DNA of 64,000 nucleotides from contig USGY01000001.1 in NCBI GenBank assembly GCA_900554365.1, positions 1 through 64,000 on the forward strand, written 5' to 3'. Made by a program: the position numbers and the translations under genes. Under the pieces are notes generated by a model. That model saw only the letters and a program-made list of their open reading frames with translations. It had not been told where the DNA came from and made no database searches. Below, piece after piece: positions 1 to 10,469 of this stretch (position 1 is the first letter of the stretch; every line of letters begins with the position of its first letter). This DNA is from an uncultured Clostridium sp. (lineage in GTDB: Bacteria; Bacillota; Clostridia; TANB77; CAG-508).

Positions 1-20
1 AAAAAATTAGAAACAAAAGA

Positions 21-87
21 AGCGTTATGTAAATAACGCTTAAAACTCAATCCAAGATAAACTTCGTAAGAAGTTCTTGGATTGAGT
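21..87 (+). ncRNA. Two hairpins with GUAA tetraloops, possible 3' end of a structured RNA or mRNA leader
   Basis: The first hairpin pairs 21-28 with 33-40 around the loop GTAA (29-32). The second pairs 45-57 with 75-87 and, after a three-base bulge, 61-65 with 70-74 around another GTAA loop (66-69). Both loops fit the GNRA class that caps helices in structured RNAs. A strong terminator follows at 112-155 and no reading frame covers the stretch. It could be the 3' part of a non-coding RNA whose 5' part lies before the window, or the 3' untranslated region of an upstream gene. I do not recognise an Rfam family. Confidence 0.35.
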
Positions 88-111
88 AATATAATATCTA
101 TGTATAAAAAT

Positions 112-155
112 AAAAAATAGAGGAAAAAATATATAATATTTTCCTCTATTTTTTT
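112..155 (+). terminator. Rho-independent terminator
   Basis: A 16-bp A/T-rich stem (112-127 paired with 139-154) contains the core TAGAGGA/TCCTCTA and ends in a run of T. It closes whatever transcript enters from the left edge. The stem is almost symmetric, so it could act in both directions. Confidence 0.75.
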
Positions 156-210
156 GCTTAAATGCAAAAAATGTAGGCATTTTAAAGGAAAGTAATAATT
201 TTTATAAAAA

Positions 211-251
211 AGCTATAAGATATTGTTGATTTTATAGCTAAATGGTATAAT
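211..251 (+). promoter_or_regulatory. Promoter of the 271 gene with a flanking inverted repeat
   Basis: TTGTTG (223-228) and TATAAT (246-251) are separated by 17 bp. An 8-bp inverted repeat, AGCTATAA (211-218) and TTATAGCT (232-239), brackets the -35 box and could be an operator. The promoter elements are seen directly; the operator role is inferred. Confidence 0.55.
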
Positions 252-270
252 AATTCTGTGGAGGCAATTT

Positions 271-681
271 ATGGAAAAAAGTATAATAACAGATATTCAA
301 ATATATTTATTAACACAATTTGTAGATGTATTAGATGAAATCAAAAGAGTTGATGATATATCTCAACTAAAAAATGATATAAAAATGAGAGAAAAGCTTT
401 TAAAAGACGAAATTCAAAAAATAGTATCAAAAACTGATATATTTGAATTAGATAAAATTGATAAAACATTAGATGAAAAATTAGAAAAGTATAGTAAATT
501 ATATTGTGAATCTCTAGAATATAAAGAAAGAGATAAAAAAATAAGAAAGCTAGAAAAAGAAATTGGAAATACAGAAAAATTAGAAGAACTAGAAAATTGT
601 ATATATGAAAAATGTGATTTAGACAGTAAATTTGCTTATAAAATTGGAATGATAGAGGCAATAAAAATCCTAACAATTTAA
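271..681 (+). CDS. Small helical hypothetical protein
   Basis: 136 residues, almost entirely predicted helical and rich in Lys/Glu, with heptad-like spacing through about residues 35-115 that suggests a coiled coil. There is no signal peptide or membrane segment, so it is probably cytoplasmic. A GGAGG ribosome-binding site at 260-264 supports the ATG at 271. Two cysteines lie near residues 78 and 108. The C-terminus, with a Lys-Ile-Gly-Met stretch, loosely resembles the small DUF6809-type proteins of Clostridia, but I cannot confirm that. It has its own promoter, and a second promoter separates it from the ABC genes, so a joint function is not implied. Confidence 0.6.
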   Translation: MEKSIITDIQIYLLTQFVDVLDEIKRVDDISQLKNDIKMREKLLKDEIQKIVSKTDIFELDKIDKTLDEKLEKYSKLYCESLEYKERDKKIRKLEKEIGNTEKLEELENCIYEKCDLDSKFAYKIGMIEAIKILTI

Positions 682-691
682 TAAAAAAGCT

Positions 692-720
692 TTTAAAATT
701 AATTTGTAATATGATATAAT
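692..720 (+). promoter_or_regulatory. Promoter of the ABC exporter operon
   Basis: TATAAT at 715-720 with a weak -35 TTTAAA at 692-697, 17 bp apart, 35 bp before the ABC ATPase start. Confidence 0.45.
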
Positions 721-755
721 CACACAATAAAAAGTCTGCAAAGGAAGTGTGAAAT

Positions 756-1457
756 ATGTCTTATATAGAATTTAAAAATGTATGTAAAAACTATCAAATG
801 GGAGAAGTAACAATAAAGGCTTTAGATAATGCAAATTTTAGAATTGAAAAAGGCGAATTAGTTGTAATTGTAGGACCATCAGGAGCTGGAAAAACAACAG
901 CATTAAATATACTAGGTGGGATGGATAGTACAACATCAGGGCAAGTTATTGTAGATGGAAAAGAAGTTAATAAATTAAAAAATAAAGGACTAATCCAATA
1001 TAGAAGAGAAGATATAGGGTTTGTATTTCAATTTTATAATTTAGTTCAAAATTTAACAGCATTAGAAAATGTAGAATTAGCAACACAAATTTGTAAAGAT
1101 TCTTTAAATCCTAAAGAGGTGTTAAAAAAAGTAGGACTAGAAAACAGGATGGATAATTTCCCATCACAATTATCTGGTGGTGAACAACAAAGAGTTGCAA
1201 TAGCAAGAGCAATAGCTAAAAATCCTAAACTTTTATTATGTGATGAACCAACTGGAGCTTTGGATTATAAAACTGGAAAGCAAATTTTAAAATTATTACA
1301 AGAAACGGCAAAAAAGGAAAATATGACAGTTCTTATAATTACTCATAATGGTGCAATTGCGCCTATGGCACATAAAGTAATACATTTTAAAAATGGAAAA
1401 GTAGAAAAAATAGAAATAAATGAAAATCCGATACCAGTAGAAGAAATAGAATGGTAG
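756..1457 (+). CDS. ABC transporter ATP-binding protein, MacB/LolD-like
   Basis: 233 residues, the usual length for a stand-alone MacB/LolD-family ATPase. Walker A GPSGAGKT is at 40-47, the signature LSGGEQQ at 139-145, Walker B LLLCDEP at 159-165, and the switch histidine is H197. It hydrolyses ATP on the cytoplasmic face to power the FtsX-type permease encoded 10 bp downstream, whose ribosome-binding site overlaps this gene's stop codon. This ATPase plus long-permease pairing is typical of Gram-positive exporters or mechanotransmitters that handle peptides, lipids or antimicrobials. No sensor kinase lies nearby, so the substrate is unknown. Confidence 0.9.
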   Translation: MSYIEFKNVCKNYQMGEVTIKALDNANFRIEKGELVVIVGPSGAGKTTALNILGGMDSTTSGQVIVDGKEVNKLKNKGLIQYRREDIGFVFQFYNLVQNLTALENVELATQICKDSLNPKEVLKKVGLENRMDNFPSQLSGGEQQRVAIARAIAKNPKLLLCDEPTGALDYKTGKQILKLLQETAKKENMTVLIITHNGAIAPMAHKVIHFKNGKVEKIEINENPIPVEEIEW

Positions 1458-1467
1458 GAGGTATACT

Positions 1468-4155
1468 ATGAAAAATGCTCTTATGAAAGATAGTTTAAAA
1501 GAAATAAAAAATACACATAAACGCTTTTTATCAATATTATTAATGGCTTTTTTAGGAGTTGGCTTTTTTGCTGGAATTCAAGCAACTTCACCAGATATGG
1601 TAAATACAATTAATAAATATTATAAAGATCAGCAAGTATATGATATTCAAATTATGTCTACTTTAGGACTTAAAGATAGCGATATACAAGAGGTATCTAA
1701 AATAAATGGTGTCGAAAAAGCAATTGGAACATATGAAACAGATGGAAAAATTGAAATAGGTGAAAAAGAAATCGTGGCAAAAGTATTATGCCTTGAAGAC
1801 ATGAATACACCCAAATTATTAGAAGGAAGGCTGCCACAATCAATAGATGAATGTTTAGTAGAAGAAAACTTTTTAACATTTAATAATAAAAAAATTGGAG
1901 ATACAATAGAATTAAATATTGCAAAAAGCAAAAATGATGATGGAGAAGAAATTGACTATTTAAAGCAAAATAAATTAAAAATTGTAGGTACTGTTCAGAG
2001 CCCAGTTTATATATCTAAAGATAGAGGAAATAGTAAATTAGGAGCTGGAAAAGTTAATTATTATATGTACATAGATAAAGAAAATATAAATGCCAAAGAT
2101 ATTTATACAAATTTATATGTAAAAGTAAAAGACGCAGACAAGTATACAACTTCTAAAAATCAATATAAAGAAACTGTTCAAAATGTAAAAAATGAAATAG
2201 ACCAAATAAAAAGTTCAAGAGAACAGGCAAGAAAAGATGAATTAGTTGAAATTGCAACTAAAAAGGTAGATGATGCTGAAAAAGAATTAAATTCTCAAAA
2301 AGAAGAAGCTAATAAGCAAATAGAAGATGCAAAAAAACAATTAAAAGATGCTAAAAATAAAATTCCTCAAAGCGAATTAGCTAAAATTGAATTAAAAAAA
2401 CAAGAAGTAAATAAGCAGTTACAAGAAGCAGAAGGAAAAGTAGCAGATTCTAGAGATCAAATTTCTAAAATAGAAAAGCCTACATGGTATATTTTAGATA
2501 GAGAATCTAATAGTGGATATGTAAGTTTTATTCAGGATTCTAAAAGTATAGAAAATATAGGTAAAGTATTTCCAGCCGTATTTTTTATAGTAGCAACATT
2601 AATATCTTTAACATCAATGACAAGAATGGTTGAAGAGGAACGTACCCAAATTGGAACTTTAAAAGCTTTGGGATATAATAAAATCCAAATAGCAAGCAAA
2701 TATATTATATATGCAAGTTTGGCATGTATAATTGGTGGAGTTTTAGGAATGTGTATAGGATTTGTTATATTACCAACAATTATTTGGAAAATGTATATGA
2801 TGATGTATCAAATGACAGATGTGGTATTAGAGTTTAATTGGCTATATGGGGGCATTGGATTAGGCTTAATACTTGTGTGTATTGTTGGGACAACAATTTA
2901 TTCAATACAAAAAGAATTACAAGAAACACCTGCAACATTAATGAGACCTAAAGCACCCAAAATGGGAAAAAGAGTATTGCTAGAAAAAATCCCATTTATT
3001 TGGAAAAGATTAAGTTTTTCTAGAAAAGTTACAGTAAGAAATATCTTTAGATACAAAAAAAGAGTACTAATGACTATTATTGGAATAATGGGATGTACAT
3101 CACTAATATTGGCAGGATTCGGCTTAAAAGATTCTATAAGTGCTATTATGCCAAGCCAATATGGAAAAATATTTAATTATGACATGCAAATAAATTTAAA
3201 AGATGGATTAACAGATGAGCAAATTAAAAGCTATATGGAAAAATTAGCTAAAAGAGATGATGTTGTAAAAGTTGCTGAAACTTATTTAACATCAACAACT
3301 GTTGAAAACGGCAGTTTAGATGAAGATGCTCAAATAATTGTGCCAAAAGAAAATGAAGGTTTAAAAGATTTAATAACAATTTATGATAAAAAAACAAAGC
3401 AACCAATTAATTTAAATAGTGATGAAATATGTTTAACAGATAAAGCAGCACAATTACTAAATGTTAGTGTTGGTGATACTGTAAAATTAAAAGATAGTGA
3501 TGGTAATGTTGTTGAAGCTAAAATAGGCAATATTGTAGAAAATTATATAAATCATTATGTTTATATGTCAAAAGAATTGTATCAAAAAATATATAAAACA
3601 GATTATAAAATTAATGCAATATTGTTAAAAGATAATAATTTAAGTGTTGAACAAGTGGAAAATTTGTCAAAAGAATTTATGAAGGAAAATGAAGTTTCTT
3701 CAGTTTCTGCAATGTCAACATTAACAGAAATGATAAATAATATGTTAAATTCTTTAAATTTTGTTGTTGTAGTTTTAATTGTAACAGCTGGAATGTTAGC
3801 ATTTGTAGTTTTATATAATTTATCAAATGTAAATATAAGCGAAAGAATTAGAGAATTAGCAACAATTAAAGTTTTAGGATTTTATGATAAAGAAGTATAT
3901 GATTACATATCACGAGAGACAGTGATATTAACTATTATAGGAATTTTACTTGGTCTAGTTGGAGGATATTTCTTAAACTATTTTATAATTACTACTTGTG
4001 AAATTAATATGTTAAGGTTTGTAAAAGTAATACATCCAATTAGTTATATATATTCTATATGCATTACTGTTGGATTTACGTTAATGGTTAATATAGTAAC
4101 ATATTTTGCTTTAAAGAAAATTGATATGATTGAAAGCCTAAAAAGTGTTGAATAA
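1468..4155 (+). CDS. ABC transporter permease with two FtsX domains
   Basis: 895 residues. One membrane segment lies near 21-41. A large extracellular region follows and contains a Lys/Glu/Ala-rich coiled coil at about 245-335. The first FtsX core with three membrane helices is at about 365-480. After a linker comes another membrane helix near 525-545, a second extracellular domain, and a second FtsX core at about 765-890. This is the full double-FtsX architecture of Gram-positive MacB-like permeases. The start has AGGAGG 11 bp upstream. It probably forms a dimeric or monomeric complex with the ATPase upstream. The long extracellular coiled coil suggests it engages an envelope ligand rather than a small solute; that is inference. 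Confidence 0.88.
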   Translation: MKNALMKDSLKEIKNTHKRFLSILLMAFLGVGFFAGIQATSPDMVNTINKYYKDQQVYDIQIMSTLGLKDSDIQEVSKINGVEKAIGTYETDGKIEIGEKEIVAKVLCLEDMNTPKLLEGRLPQSIDECLVEENFLTFNNKKIGDTIELNIAKSKNDDGEEIDYLKQNKLKIVGTVQSPVYISKDRGNSKLGAGKVNYYMYIDKENINAKDIYTNLYVKVKDADKYTTSKNQYKETVQNVKNEIDQIKSSREQARKDELVEIATKKVDDAEKELNSQKEEANKQIEDAKKQLKDAKNKIPQSELAKIELKKQEVNKQLQEAEGKVADSRDQISKIEKPTWYILDRESNSGYVSFIQDSKSIENIGKVFPAVFFIVATLISLTSMTRMVEEERTQIGTLKALGYNKIQIASKYIIYASLACIIGGVLGMCIGFVILPTIIWKMYMMMYQMTDVVLEFNWLYGGIGLGLILVCIVGTTIYSIQKELQETPATLMRPKAPKMGKRVLLEKIPFIWKRLSFSRKVTVRNIFRYKKRVLMTIIGIMGCTSLILAGFGLKDSISAIMPSQYGKIFNYDMQINLKDGLTDEQIKSYMEKLAKRDDVVKVAETYLTSTTVENGSLDEDAQIIVPKENEGLKDLITIYDKKTKQPINLNSDEICLTDKAAQLLNVSVGDTVKLKDSDGNVVEAKIGNIVENYINHYVYMSKELYQKIYKTDYKINAILLKDNNLSVEQVENLSKEFMKENEVSSVSAMSTLTEMINNMLNSLNFVVVVLIVTAGMLAFVVLYNLSNVNISERIRELATIKVLGFYDKEVYDYISRETVILTIIGILLGLVGGYFLNYFIITTCEINMLRFVKVIHPISYIYSICITVGFTLMVNIVTYFALKKIDMIESLKSVE

Positions 4156-4183
4156 CAATACAATAAAAATCTTGCAAAACTTC

Positions 4184-4212
4184 TTGCAATTTTTAAGAAA
4201 ATATAGTAAAAT
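4184..4212 (+). promoter_or_regulatory. Promoter of rpsO
   Basis: TTGCAA (4184-4189) and TAAAAT (4207-4212) with a 17-bp spacer, placed to give a leader of roughly 95 nt before rpsO. Confidence 0.5.
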
Positions 4213-4217
4213 AATAA

Positions 4218-4300
4218 AGGTTCACATTTAGAACTACCTTTTACTTAGCTTAATAGTTAACACCTTGACTACAGGCTCAGTTAAAGGAATAAAATAAAAA
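4218..4300 (+). promoter_or_regulatory. Putative S15 autoregulatory leader
   Basis: The rpsO leader contains pairable segments: AAGG near 4217 with CCTT near 4237, and TTAAC near 4257 with GTTAA near 4280. This fits a ribosomal-protein leader in which free S15 represses its own translation, as known in several bacteria. I did not match it to a specific covariance model. Confidence 0.35.
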
Positions 4301-4316
4301 TAGGAGGTGTAACAAG

Positions 4317-4583
4317 ATGATAACAAGCGAAAAGAAACAAGAAATAATCAATACTTATAAAAGAGATGAAAAAGATACTGGTTCACCAGAAGTTCAAATA
4401 GCTCTTTTAACAGAAAGAATTAATGAATTAACAGAACACTTAAAAGTTCATAAAAAAGACAACCATTCAAGACGTGGTTTATTAAAAATGGTTGGAAAAA
4501 GAAGAAATCTATTAAACTACTTAGCAAAAAAGGATATTAATAGATATAGAGCAGTTGTAGAAAAACTAGGATTAAGAAAATAG
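4317..4583 (+). CDS. rpsO: 30S ribosomal protein S15
   Basis: 88 residues, essentially the family length of 89. It shows the conserved opening (TGSPEVQIALLTERI), the LxxHxKxHKKD segment, the SRRGLLKMVGKRR motif and the terminal RYRAVVEKLGLR. It binds the central domain of 16S rRNA early in 30S assembly. The ribosome-binding site AGGAGG is well placed. The gene is followed by its own terminator and then pnp, a rpsO-pnp order conserved across many bacteria. Confidence 0.98.
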   Translation: MITSEKKQEIINTYKRDEKDTGSPEVQIALLTERINELTEHLKVHKKDNHSRRGLLKMVGKRRNLLNYLAKKDINRYRAVVEKLGLRK

Positions 4584-4591
4584 TAAAGTAA

Positions 4592-4626
4592 TAAAAGCCT
4601 ATGCTTATTTTTAGCACGGGCTTTTA
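4592..4626 (+). terminator. Terminator or attenuator between rpsO and pnp
   Basis: The stem 4592-4604 pairs with 4614-4626 with one mismatch and ends in TTTTAT. In other bacteria a structure between rpsO and pnp is processed by RNases; here a promoter may also lie before pnp (TATAAT at 4692-4697). Confidence 0.65.
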
Positions 4627-4772
4627 TCAAGAATTAAATTGCTTAAAATTAATAAAAAATAAATGTGCCTAAAAATTTAGGCAGTAGCTTGTATAATGTG
4701 CTATAAAAATAACATATTATAGAGGTTACAATCTAAATTTATAAAGGCACAAAAAAGAAAGGAAGTAATCAT

Positions 4773-6887
4773 ATGTTTAAAACTTATGAAACAGAATTAT
4801 CCGGAAGAAAATTAGTTATCGAAACCGGAAAAATGGCAGGACTTGCCAATGGAAGCGTATTAGTACGTTTTGGAGATACTTGTGTATTAGTAAATGTAAC
4901 AGCTTCTAAAGAGCCTAAAGAAGGAGTTGACTTTTTTCCATTATCAGTAGATTTTGAAGAAAAATTATATGCTGTTGGAAAAATACCAGGTGGATTTTTA
5001 AAAAGAGAAGGAAAACCTACAGACAAAGCTATTTTAACATCAAGAGCAATTGATAGACCATTACGTCCATTATTCCCAAAAGATTTTAGAAATGACGTAG
5101 TAGTTGTTGGTACTGTTCTTTGTGTTGAACAAGACAATTCACCAGAAGTAGCAGCCATGATTGGTGCAGCAACAGCTTTAGCAATTTCAGATATTCCATT
5201 TAATGGACCTACTGCAGCAGTAAATGTTGGATTAGTAGATGGTCAAATTATTATAAACCCAACAGTTGCTCAAAGAGAAAAAAGTGATTTAACATTAACA
5301 GTTGCTGGAACAGATAAGAAAATCACAATGATAGAAGCTGGTGCAAATGAAGTTCCTAATGATGTAATGTTAGATGCAATAAAAGCAGCACATGTAGAAA
5401 TTAAAAAATTATGTAAATTTATTTCAGATATTCAAAAAGATATTGGAAAACCAAAATTTGAATATAAATCATTTGAAGTTGATCATGATTTATATGAATA
5501 TATTGAAGAAAACTTCAAAAATGAAATGAAAGAAAAAGTTCAAGAAAAAGACAAAGAAACAAGAGACAACAATATAGATGAATTAACTACTGAAATTCAA
5601 GAAGCATATGCAGAAAAATTTGGAGATGAAGCTTTAGAAGAAAATAAAGCTAATATTGGAGAAGCTATTTATAAATTAGAGAAAAAATGTGTAAGAGAAA
5701 TGATCTTCAAAGAGCATAAAAGAGTTGATGGTAGAGCATTAGACGAAATAAGACCATTATCTTGTGAAGTAGGTTTACTTCCAAGAACTCATGGTAGTGC
5801 TTTATTTACAAGAGGTCAAACTCAAGTTTTATCAGTAACTACACTTGGAATGATGAGTGAAGAACAAACATTAGATGGTATTGATACAACAGAAGAATCA
5901 AAAAGATATATGCATCAATATAACTTCCCAAGCTATTCTGTAGGAGAAGCAAGACCATCTCGTGGACCAGGTAGAAGAGAAATTGGACATGGAGCATTAG
6001 CAGAAAAAGCTTTAGTACCAGTAATTCCTTCAAAAGAAGAATTCCCATATGCAATAAGAGTTGTATCAGAAGTTTTATCATCTAATGGTTCAACATCACA
6101 AGCAAGTATTTGTGGAAGTACTTTAAGCTTAATGGATGCAGGAGTTCCAATTAAGAGACCTGTTGCAGGAATTTCTACAGGATTAATAACAAATCCAGAT
6201 AATGATGAAGATTATGTAATGTTAGTAGATATTCAAGGATTAGAAGATTTCTTTGGAGATATGGACTTTAAAGTAGGTGGAACAGAAAGAGGAATTACAG
6301 CAATCCAAGTTGATATAAAATGCGATGGTTTAACTTATGAAATAATTCAAGAAGCATTTGAAAGAACAGCAAAAGCTAGAAAATACATATTAGACGAAAT
6401 AATGGCTCCAGTAATGCCAGCTCCAAGAAAAGAAGTTTCTAAATATGCACCAAGAATTGTTACAACAAAAATTAATACAGATAAAATTAAAGATGTAATA
6501 GGACCTGGTGGAAAAATGATTAATAAAATCATTGAAGAAACAGGAGTAAAAATAGATATTGAAGAAGATGGAACAGTATTTATATATTCAACAGATGGTG
6601 AAAGTGCTAAAAAAGCTTTGAAAATGGTTGAAGATATAGCTAAAGATATAGAAGTTGGCGAAATATATTATGGACAAGTTGTCAGAATAATGAATTTTGG
6701 AGCTTTTGTAGATTTAGGACATGGTGGAAAAGAAGGATTAGTACATATTTCTAAAATATCAAAAGAAAGAGTTAAAAATGTAGAAGATGTTCTTCATGTT
6801 GGTGATAAAGTTACAGTAAAAGTAATCGGAATAGATGATCAAGGAAGAATAAATCTTTCAATGAAAGATTTGACAGAAGAAAAATAA
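4773..6887 (+). CDS. pnp: Polyribonucleotide nucleotidyltransferase (PNPase)
   Basis: 704 residues, full length. The order is RNase PH domain 1 (about 10-140), linking helical domain (about 240-310), RNase PH domain 2 (about 325-550) with the catalytic aspartate cluster DIQGLEDFFGDMDF near 483-497, a KH domain with GPGGKMINKI near 572, and an S1 domain from about 628 to the end. It degrades RNA phosphorolytically from the 3' end as a trimer and belongs to the degradosome. The ribosome-binding site AGAAAGGAAG precedes the ATG. A hairpin-forming inverted repeat (4666-4683) in the leader could take part in the autoregulation known for pnp; that is inference. Confidence 0.98.
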   Translation: MFKTYETELSGRKLVIETGKMAGLANGSVLVRFGDTCVLVNVTASKEPKEGVDFFPLSVDFEEKLYAVGKIPGGFLKREGKPTDKAILTSRAIDRPLRPLFPKDFRNDVVVVGTVLCVEQDNSPEVAAMIGAATALAISDIPFNGPTAAVNVGLVDGQIIINPTVAQREKSDLTLTVAGTDKKITMIEAGANEVPNDVMLDAIKAAHVEIKKLCKFISDIQKDIGKPKFEYKSFEVDHDLYEYIEENFKNEMKEKVQEKDKETRDNNIDELTTEIQEAYAEKFGDEALEENKANIGEAIYKLEKKCVREMIFKEHKRVDGRALDEIRPLSCEVGLLPRTHGSALFTRGQTQVLSVTTLGMMSEEQTLDGIDTTEESKRYMHQYNFPSYSVGEARPSRGPGRREIGHGALAEKALVPVIPSKEEFPYAIRVVSEVLSSNGSTSQASICGSTLSLMDAGVPIKRPVAGISTGLITNPDNDEDYVMLVDIQGLEDFFGDMDFKVGGTERGITAIQVDIKCDGLTYEIIQEAFERTAKARKYILDEIMAPVMPAPRKEVSKYAPRIVTTKINTDKIKDVIGPGGKMINKIIEETGVKIDIEEDGTVFIYSTDGESAKKALKMVEDIAKDIEVGEIYYGQVVRIMNFGAFVDLGHGGKEGLVHISKISKERVKNVEDVLHVGDKVTVKVIGIDDQGRINLSMKDLTEEK

Positions 6888-6892
6888 TTAAT

Positions 6893-6921
6893 TAAAAGCT
6901 GTGGCATAAGCCATGGCTTTT
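6893..6921 (+). terminator. Terminator after pnp
   Basis: A 12-bp stem AAAAGCTGTGGC / GCCATGGCTTTT with two G-T wobbles around an ATAA loop, followed by TTTT. It closes the pnp transcript. Confidence 0.7.
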
Positions 6922-6949
6922 GGTTGTAAAAGAAGGGAAACATAAGATA

Positions 6950-8280
6950 ATGAAAAAATCAGTATCTTCTAGAATTTTATATATATTAACTGTATGTATA
7001 TTGTGTGTATTTTTATATTTAACATATCAATATTATCAAACAAATAATTTTAATAAATTTGTAAAGAGTGAAGCTAATTTATATACGTCAGATTTTAAGA
7101 AAGATTATAATGTAAAATATGATAATAAAGAAACATATAAAATATCTTCTTCAACTTACAATGATGCAATGTTTTATGAAAAAATAAAGGTTGAAAAAGA
7201 TCAACCATATAAAGTTACATGTATGGTAAAAACTGAAAATGTAACCCCAAAAGAAAATAATTCTGCAATAGGTGCACAAATATCTATAGAAGGATCAACA
7301 GAAAGATCTGTGGCAATACAGGGAACTTCTGATTGGCAAAAAATAGAGCTAATATTTAATAGTAAAGATAGAACTACTATAAATATAGGTTTTAGATTAG
7401 GTGGAAATGCTGGTCAAGCTTCAGGAACAGCTTGGTTTTCGGGATTTACTTTAGAAGAAGGTATTGCAGAAAATAATAACAATTGGAATTTTGCATGCTT
7501 TATATTAGAAAATACAAATGTAAATGTTGATGGGAAAAATATTAGTTTACATGTTTCAAATAGCGATATTTCAGATATTAAATCTACAATAAAAAGATTT
7601 TCTAATTCATGTGAGAAATTATCAAATGGAAAGATGACTGCAAATTGCGATGTATATGAAATACAAGAGCCATTAACAGAACTTTCCTATGATAAAGATT
7701 ATGGATATTATGCTTCACCAGAAAATGTAGAAAGTCAAATAAAAAATGTAATTTCAAATAATCAGTATGATCACATCTTTGTAATTGTAAGATTGCGGAG
7801 ATGAAGAACACGAAAATGATATTCAAATAAATGATTGGATAGGATTGCGGAGGAATGGATTATTATGGTATAGGATTTTCTAATATTCGTTTACCAAATG
7901 ATTCACAAAGCTATATTTATAAATATAATACGAGAATAAATCAATTTCCTGAAGAAGTATTTTTACATGAATTTTTACACACTTTAGAAAGAAATGCTAA
8001 AGAATATGGATATGAAAGACCAGAGTTACATGATTATGAAAAATATGGATATCAAAATGAAAAAATATATGGACAAGAAAAATGGTACAGAGATTATATG
8101 AATAAAAATATAAATACCCAAAATGGAAAAATTGGATTGCCAGAGGAAGTTTATACTTTAAAACCTGCTAAAAGCATTGATTTTGAGAATTCATATCAGA
8201 TAAAAGATGTTTTCAAACAACCACAAAATATTATAGAAGAAATACAAGAAATAATAGATAAAATTTTTAATCGAACATAG
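6950..8280 (+). pseudogene. Membrane-anchored zinc metallopeptidase with carbohydrate-binding-like domain, split by two +1 frameshifts
   Basis: Two fragments, 6950-7804 and 7855-8280, join into one protein of about 442 residues if one base is dropped at each of two identical 10-mers, GATTGCGGAG (7791-7800 and 7843-7852). The bridge then reads in frame through the third frame. The product has an N-terminal membrane anchor (residues about 8-27), a jelly-roll, CBM4/9-like domain (about 50-180), and a C-terminal domain with the zinc-binding motif HEFLH. Probable function: an extracellular protease or peptidase-like protein. The start at 6950 is preferred over a TTG at 6920. The gene may be dead, sequenced with a systematic error, or translated by frameshifting. 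The family assignment beyond the HExxH class is uncertain. Confidence 0.75.
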
Positions 8281-8299
8281 AAATAAAGGAAGGTAAAAA

Positions 8300-9322
8300 A
8301 TGAAAGTTACAGATTTTGATTATGATTTACCAAAAGAATTAATAGCACAAACACCAATAAAAAAAAGAGATGAATCTAGATTAATGGTGTTAGATAGAAA
8401 AGAACATACTATTGAACATAGAAAATTTAAAGATATAATAGATTATTTAGAGCCAGGAGATGTTTTAGTTAGAAATAATACTAAAGTAATACCAGCCAGA
8501 TTATATGGTGAAAAAGAAACTGGAGCTAAAGTAGAATTTTTATTATTAAATAATATTGAAAAAGATATATGGGAATGTATAGTAAGACCAGGAAATAAAT
8601 TACATGCGGGGGCAAAAGTATGCTTTGGTGATGGGATATTAAAAGCTGAAGTCTTAGATACAATGCCAGGTGGAACAAGAAAAGTAGAATTCCATTATGA
8701 TGGAATTTTTAATGAAATATTAGACAAAATTGGTTTAATGCCATTACCACCTTATATACATGAACAATTAAAAGAAAAAGATAGATATCAAACAGTATAT
8801 GCAAAATATGATGGTTCAGCAGCAGCACCAACAGCTGGGTTACATTTTACACCAGAACTTTTAAAGAAAATAGAAGAAAAAGGAATTGAAATTGCAAATG
8901 TAACATTACATGTTGGAATTGGTACATTTAGACCAGTAAAAGAAGATACTGTTGAAGCTCATCAAATGCACTCAGAGCATTTTTATATAAAAGAAGAAGA
9001 TTGTGAAAAAATAAACAAAGCTAAGAAATCAGGTCACAGAGTAATTGCAGTTGGAACAACTTCATGCAGAGTGCTAGAGTCAATTGCAGACGAAAATGGA
9101 TATGTAAAGCCAACTGAAGGTGATACACAAATATTTATTTATCCAGGATATAAATTTAGATGCTTAGATGCATTAATTACAAACTTCCATTTACCACAAT
9201 CAACTTTAGTAATGCTTGTATCAGCATTAGCAGGAAAAGATTATATAATGGAAGCATATAAAGAAGCTGTAAAAGAAAAATATAGATTTTTCAGCTTTGG
9301 AGATGCAATGCTAATAAAATAG
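8300..9322 (+). CDS. queA: S-adenosylmethionine:tRNA ribosyltransferase-isomerase
   Basis: 340 residues, full length. It carries family hallmarks: the opening DFDYDLPKELIAQTP, the SRLMVLDR segment, APTAGLHFTPELL near 175, and ITNFHLPQSTLVMLVSAL near 293. It transfers and rearranges the ribosyl group of SAM onto preQ1 at the wobble position of GUN-anticodon tRNAs, giving epoxyqueuosine. It sits 9 bp before tgt, which inserts preQ1, so the two steps are co-expressed. Queuosine precursor biosynthesis genes are not in the window, so salvage or another locus must supply preQ1. Confidence 0.97.
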   Translation: MKVTDFDYDLPKELIAQTPIKKRDESRLMVLDRKEHTIEHRKFKDIIDYLEPGDVLVRNNTKVIPARLYGEKETGAKVEFLLLNNIEKDIWECIVRPGNKLHAGAKVCFGDGILKAEVLDTMPGGTRKVEFHYDGIFNEILDKIGLMPLPPYIHEQLKEKDRYQTVYAKYDGSAAAPTAGLHFTPELLKKIEEKGIEIANVTLHVGIGTFRPVKEDTVEAHQMHSEHFYIKEEDCEKINKAKKSGHRVIAVGTTSCRVLESIADENGYVKPTEGDTQIFIYPGYKFRCLDALITNFHLPQSTLVMLVSALAGKDYIMEAYKEAVKEKYRFFSFGDAMLIK

Positions 9323-9330
9323 GAGGAAAT

Positions 9331-10458
<1,128 letters not shown>

Positions 10459-10469
10459 GAGGGGTACAA

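Noticed and set aside
6920..6949. TTG start for the metallopeptidase
   Set aside because: It lies in the T run of the pnp terminator, so it would sit outside or at the very end of any transcript; the ATG at 6950 directly precedes the basic signal-anchor.
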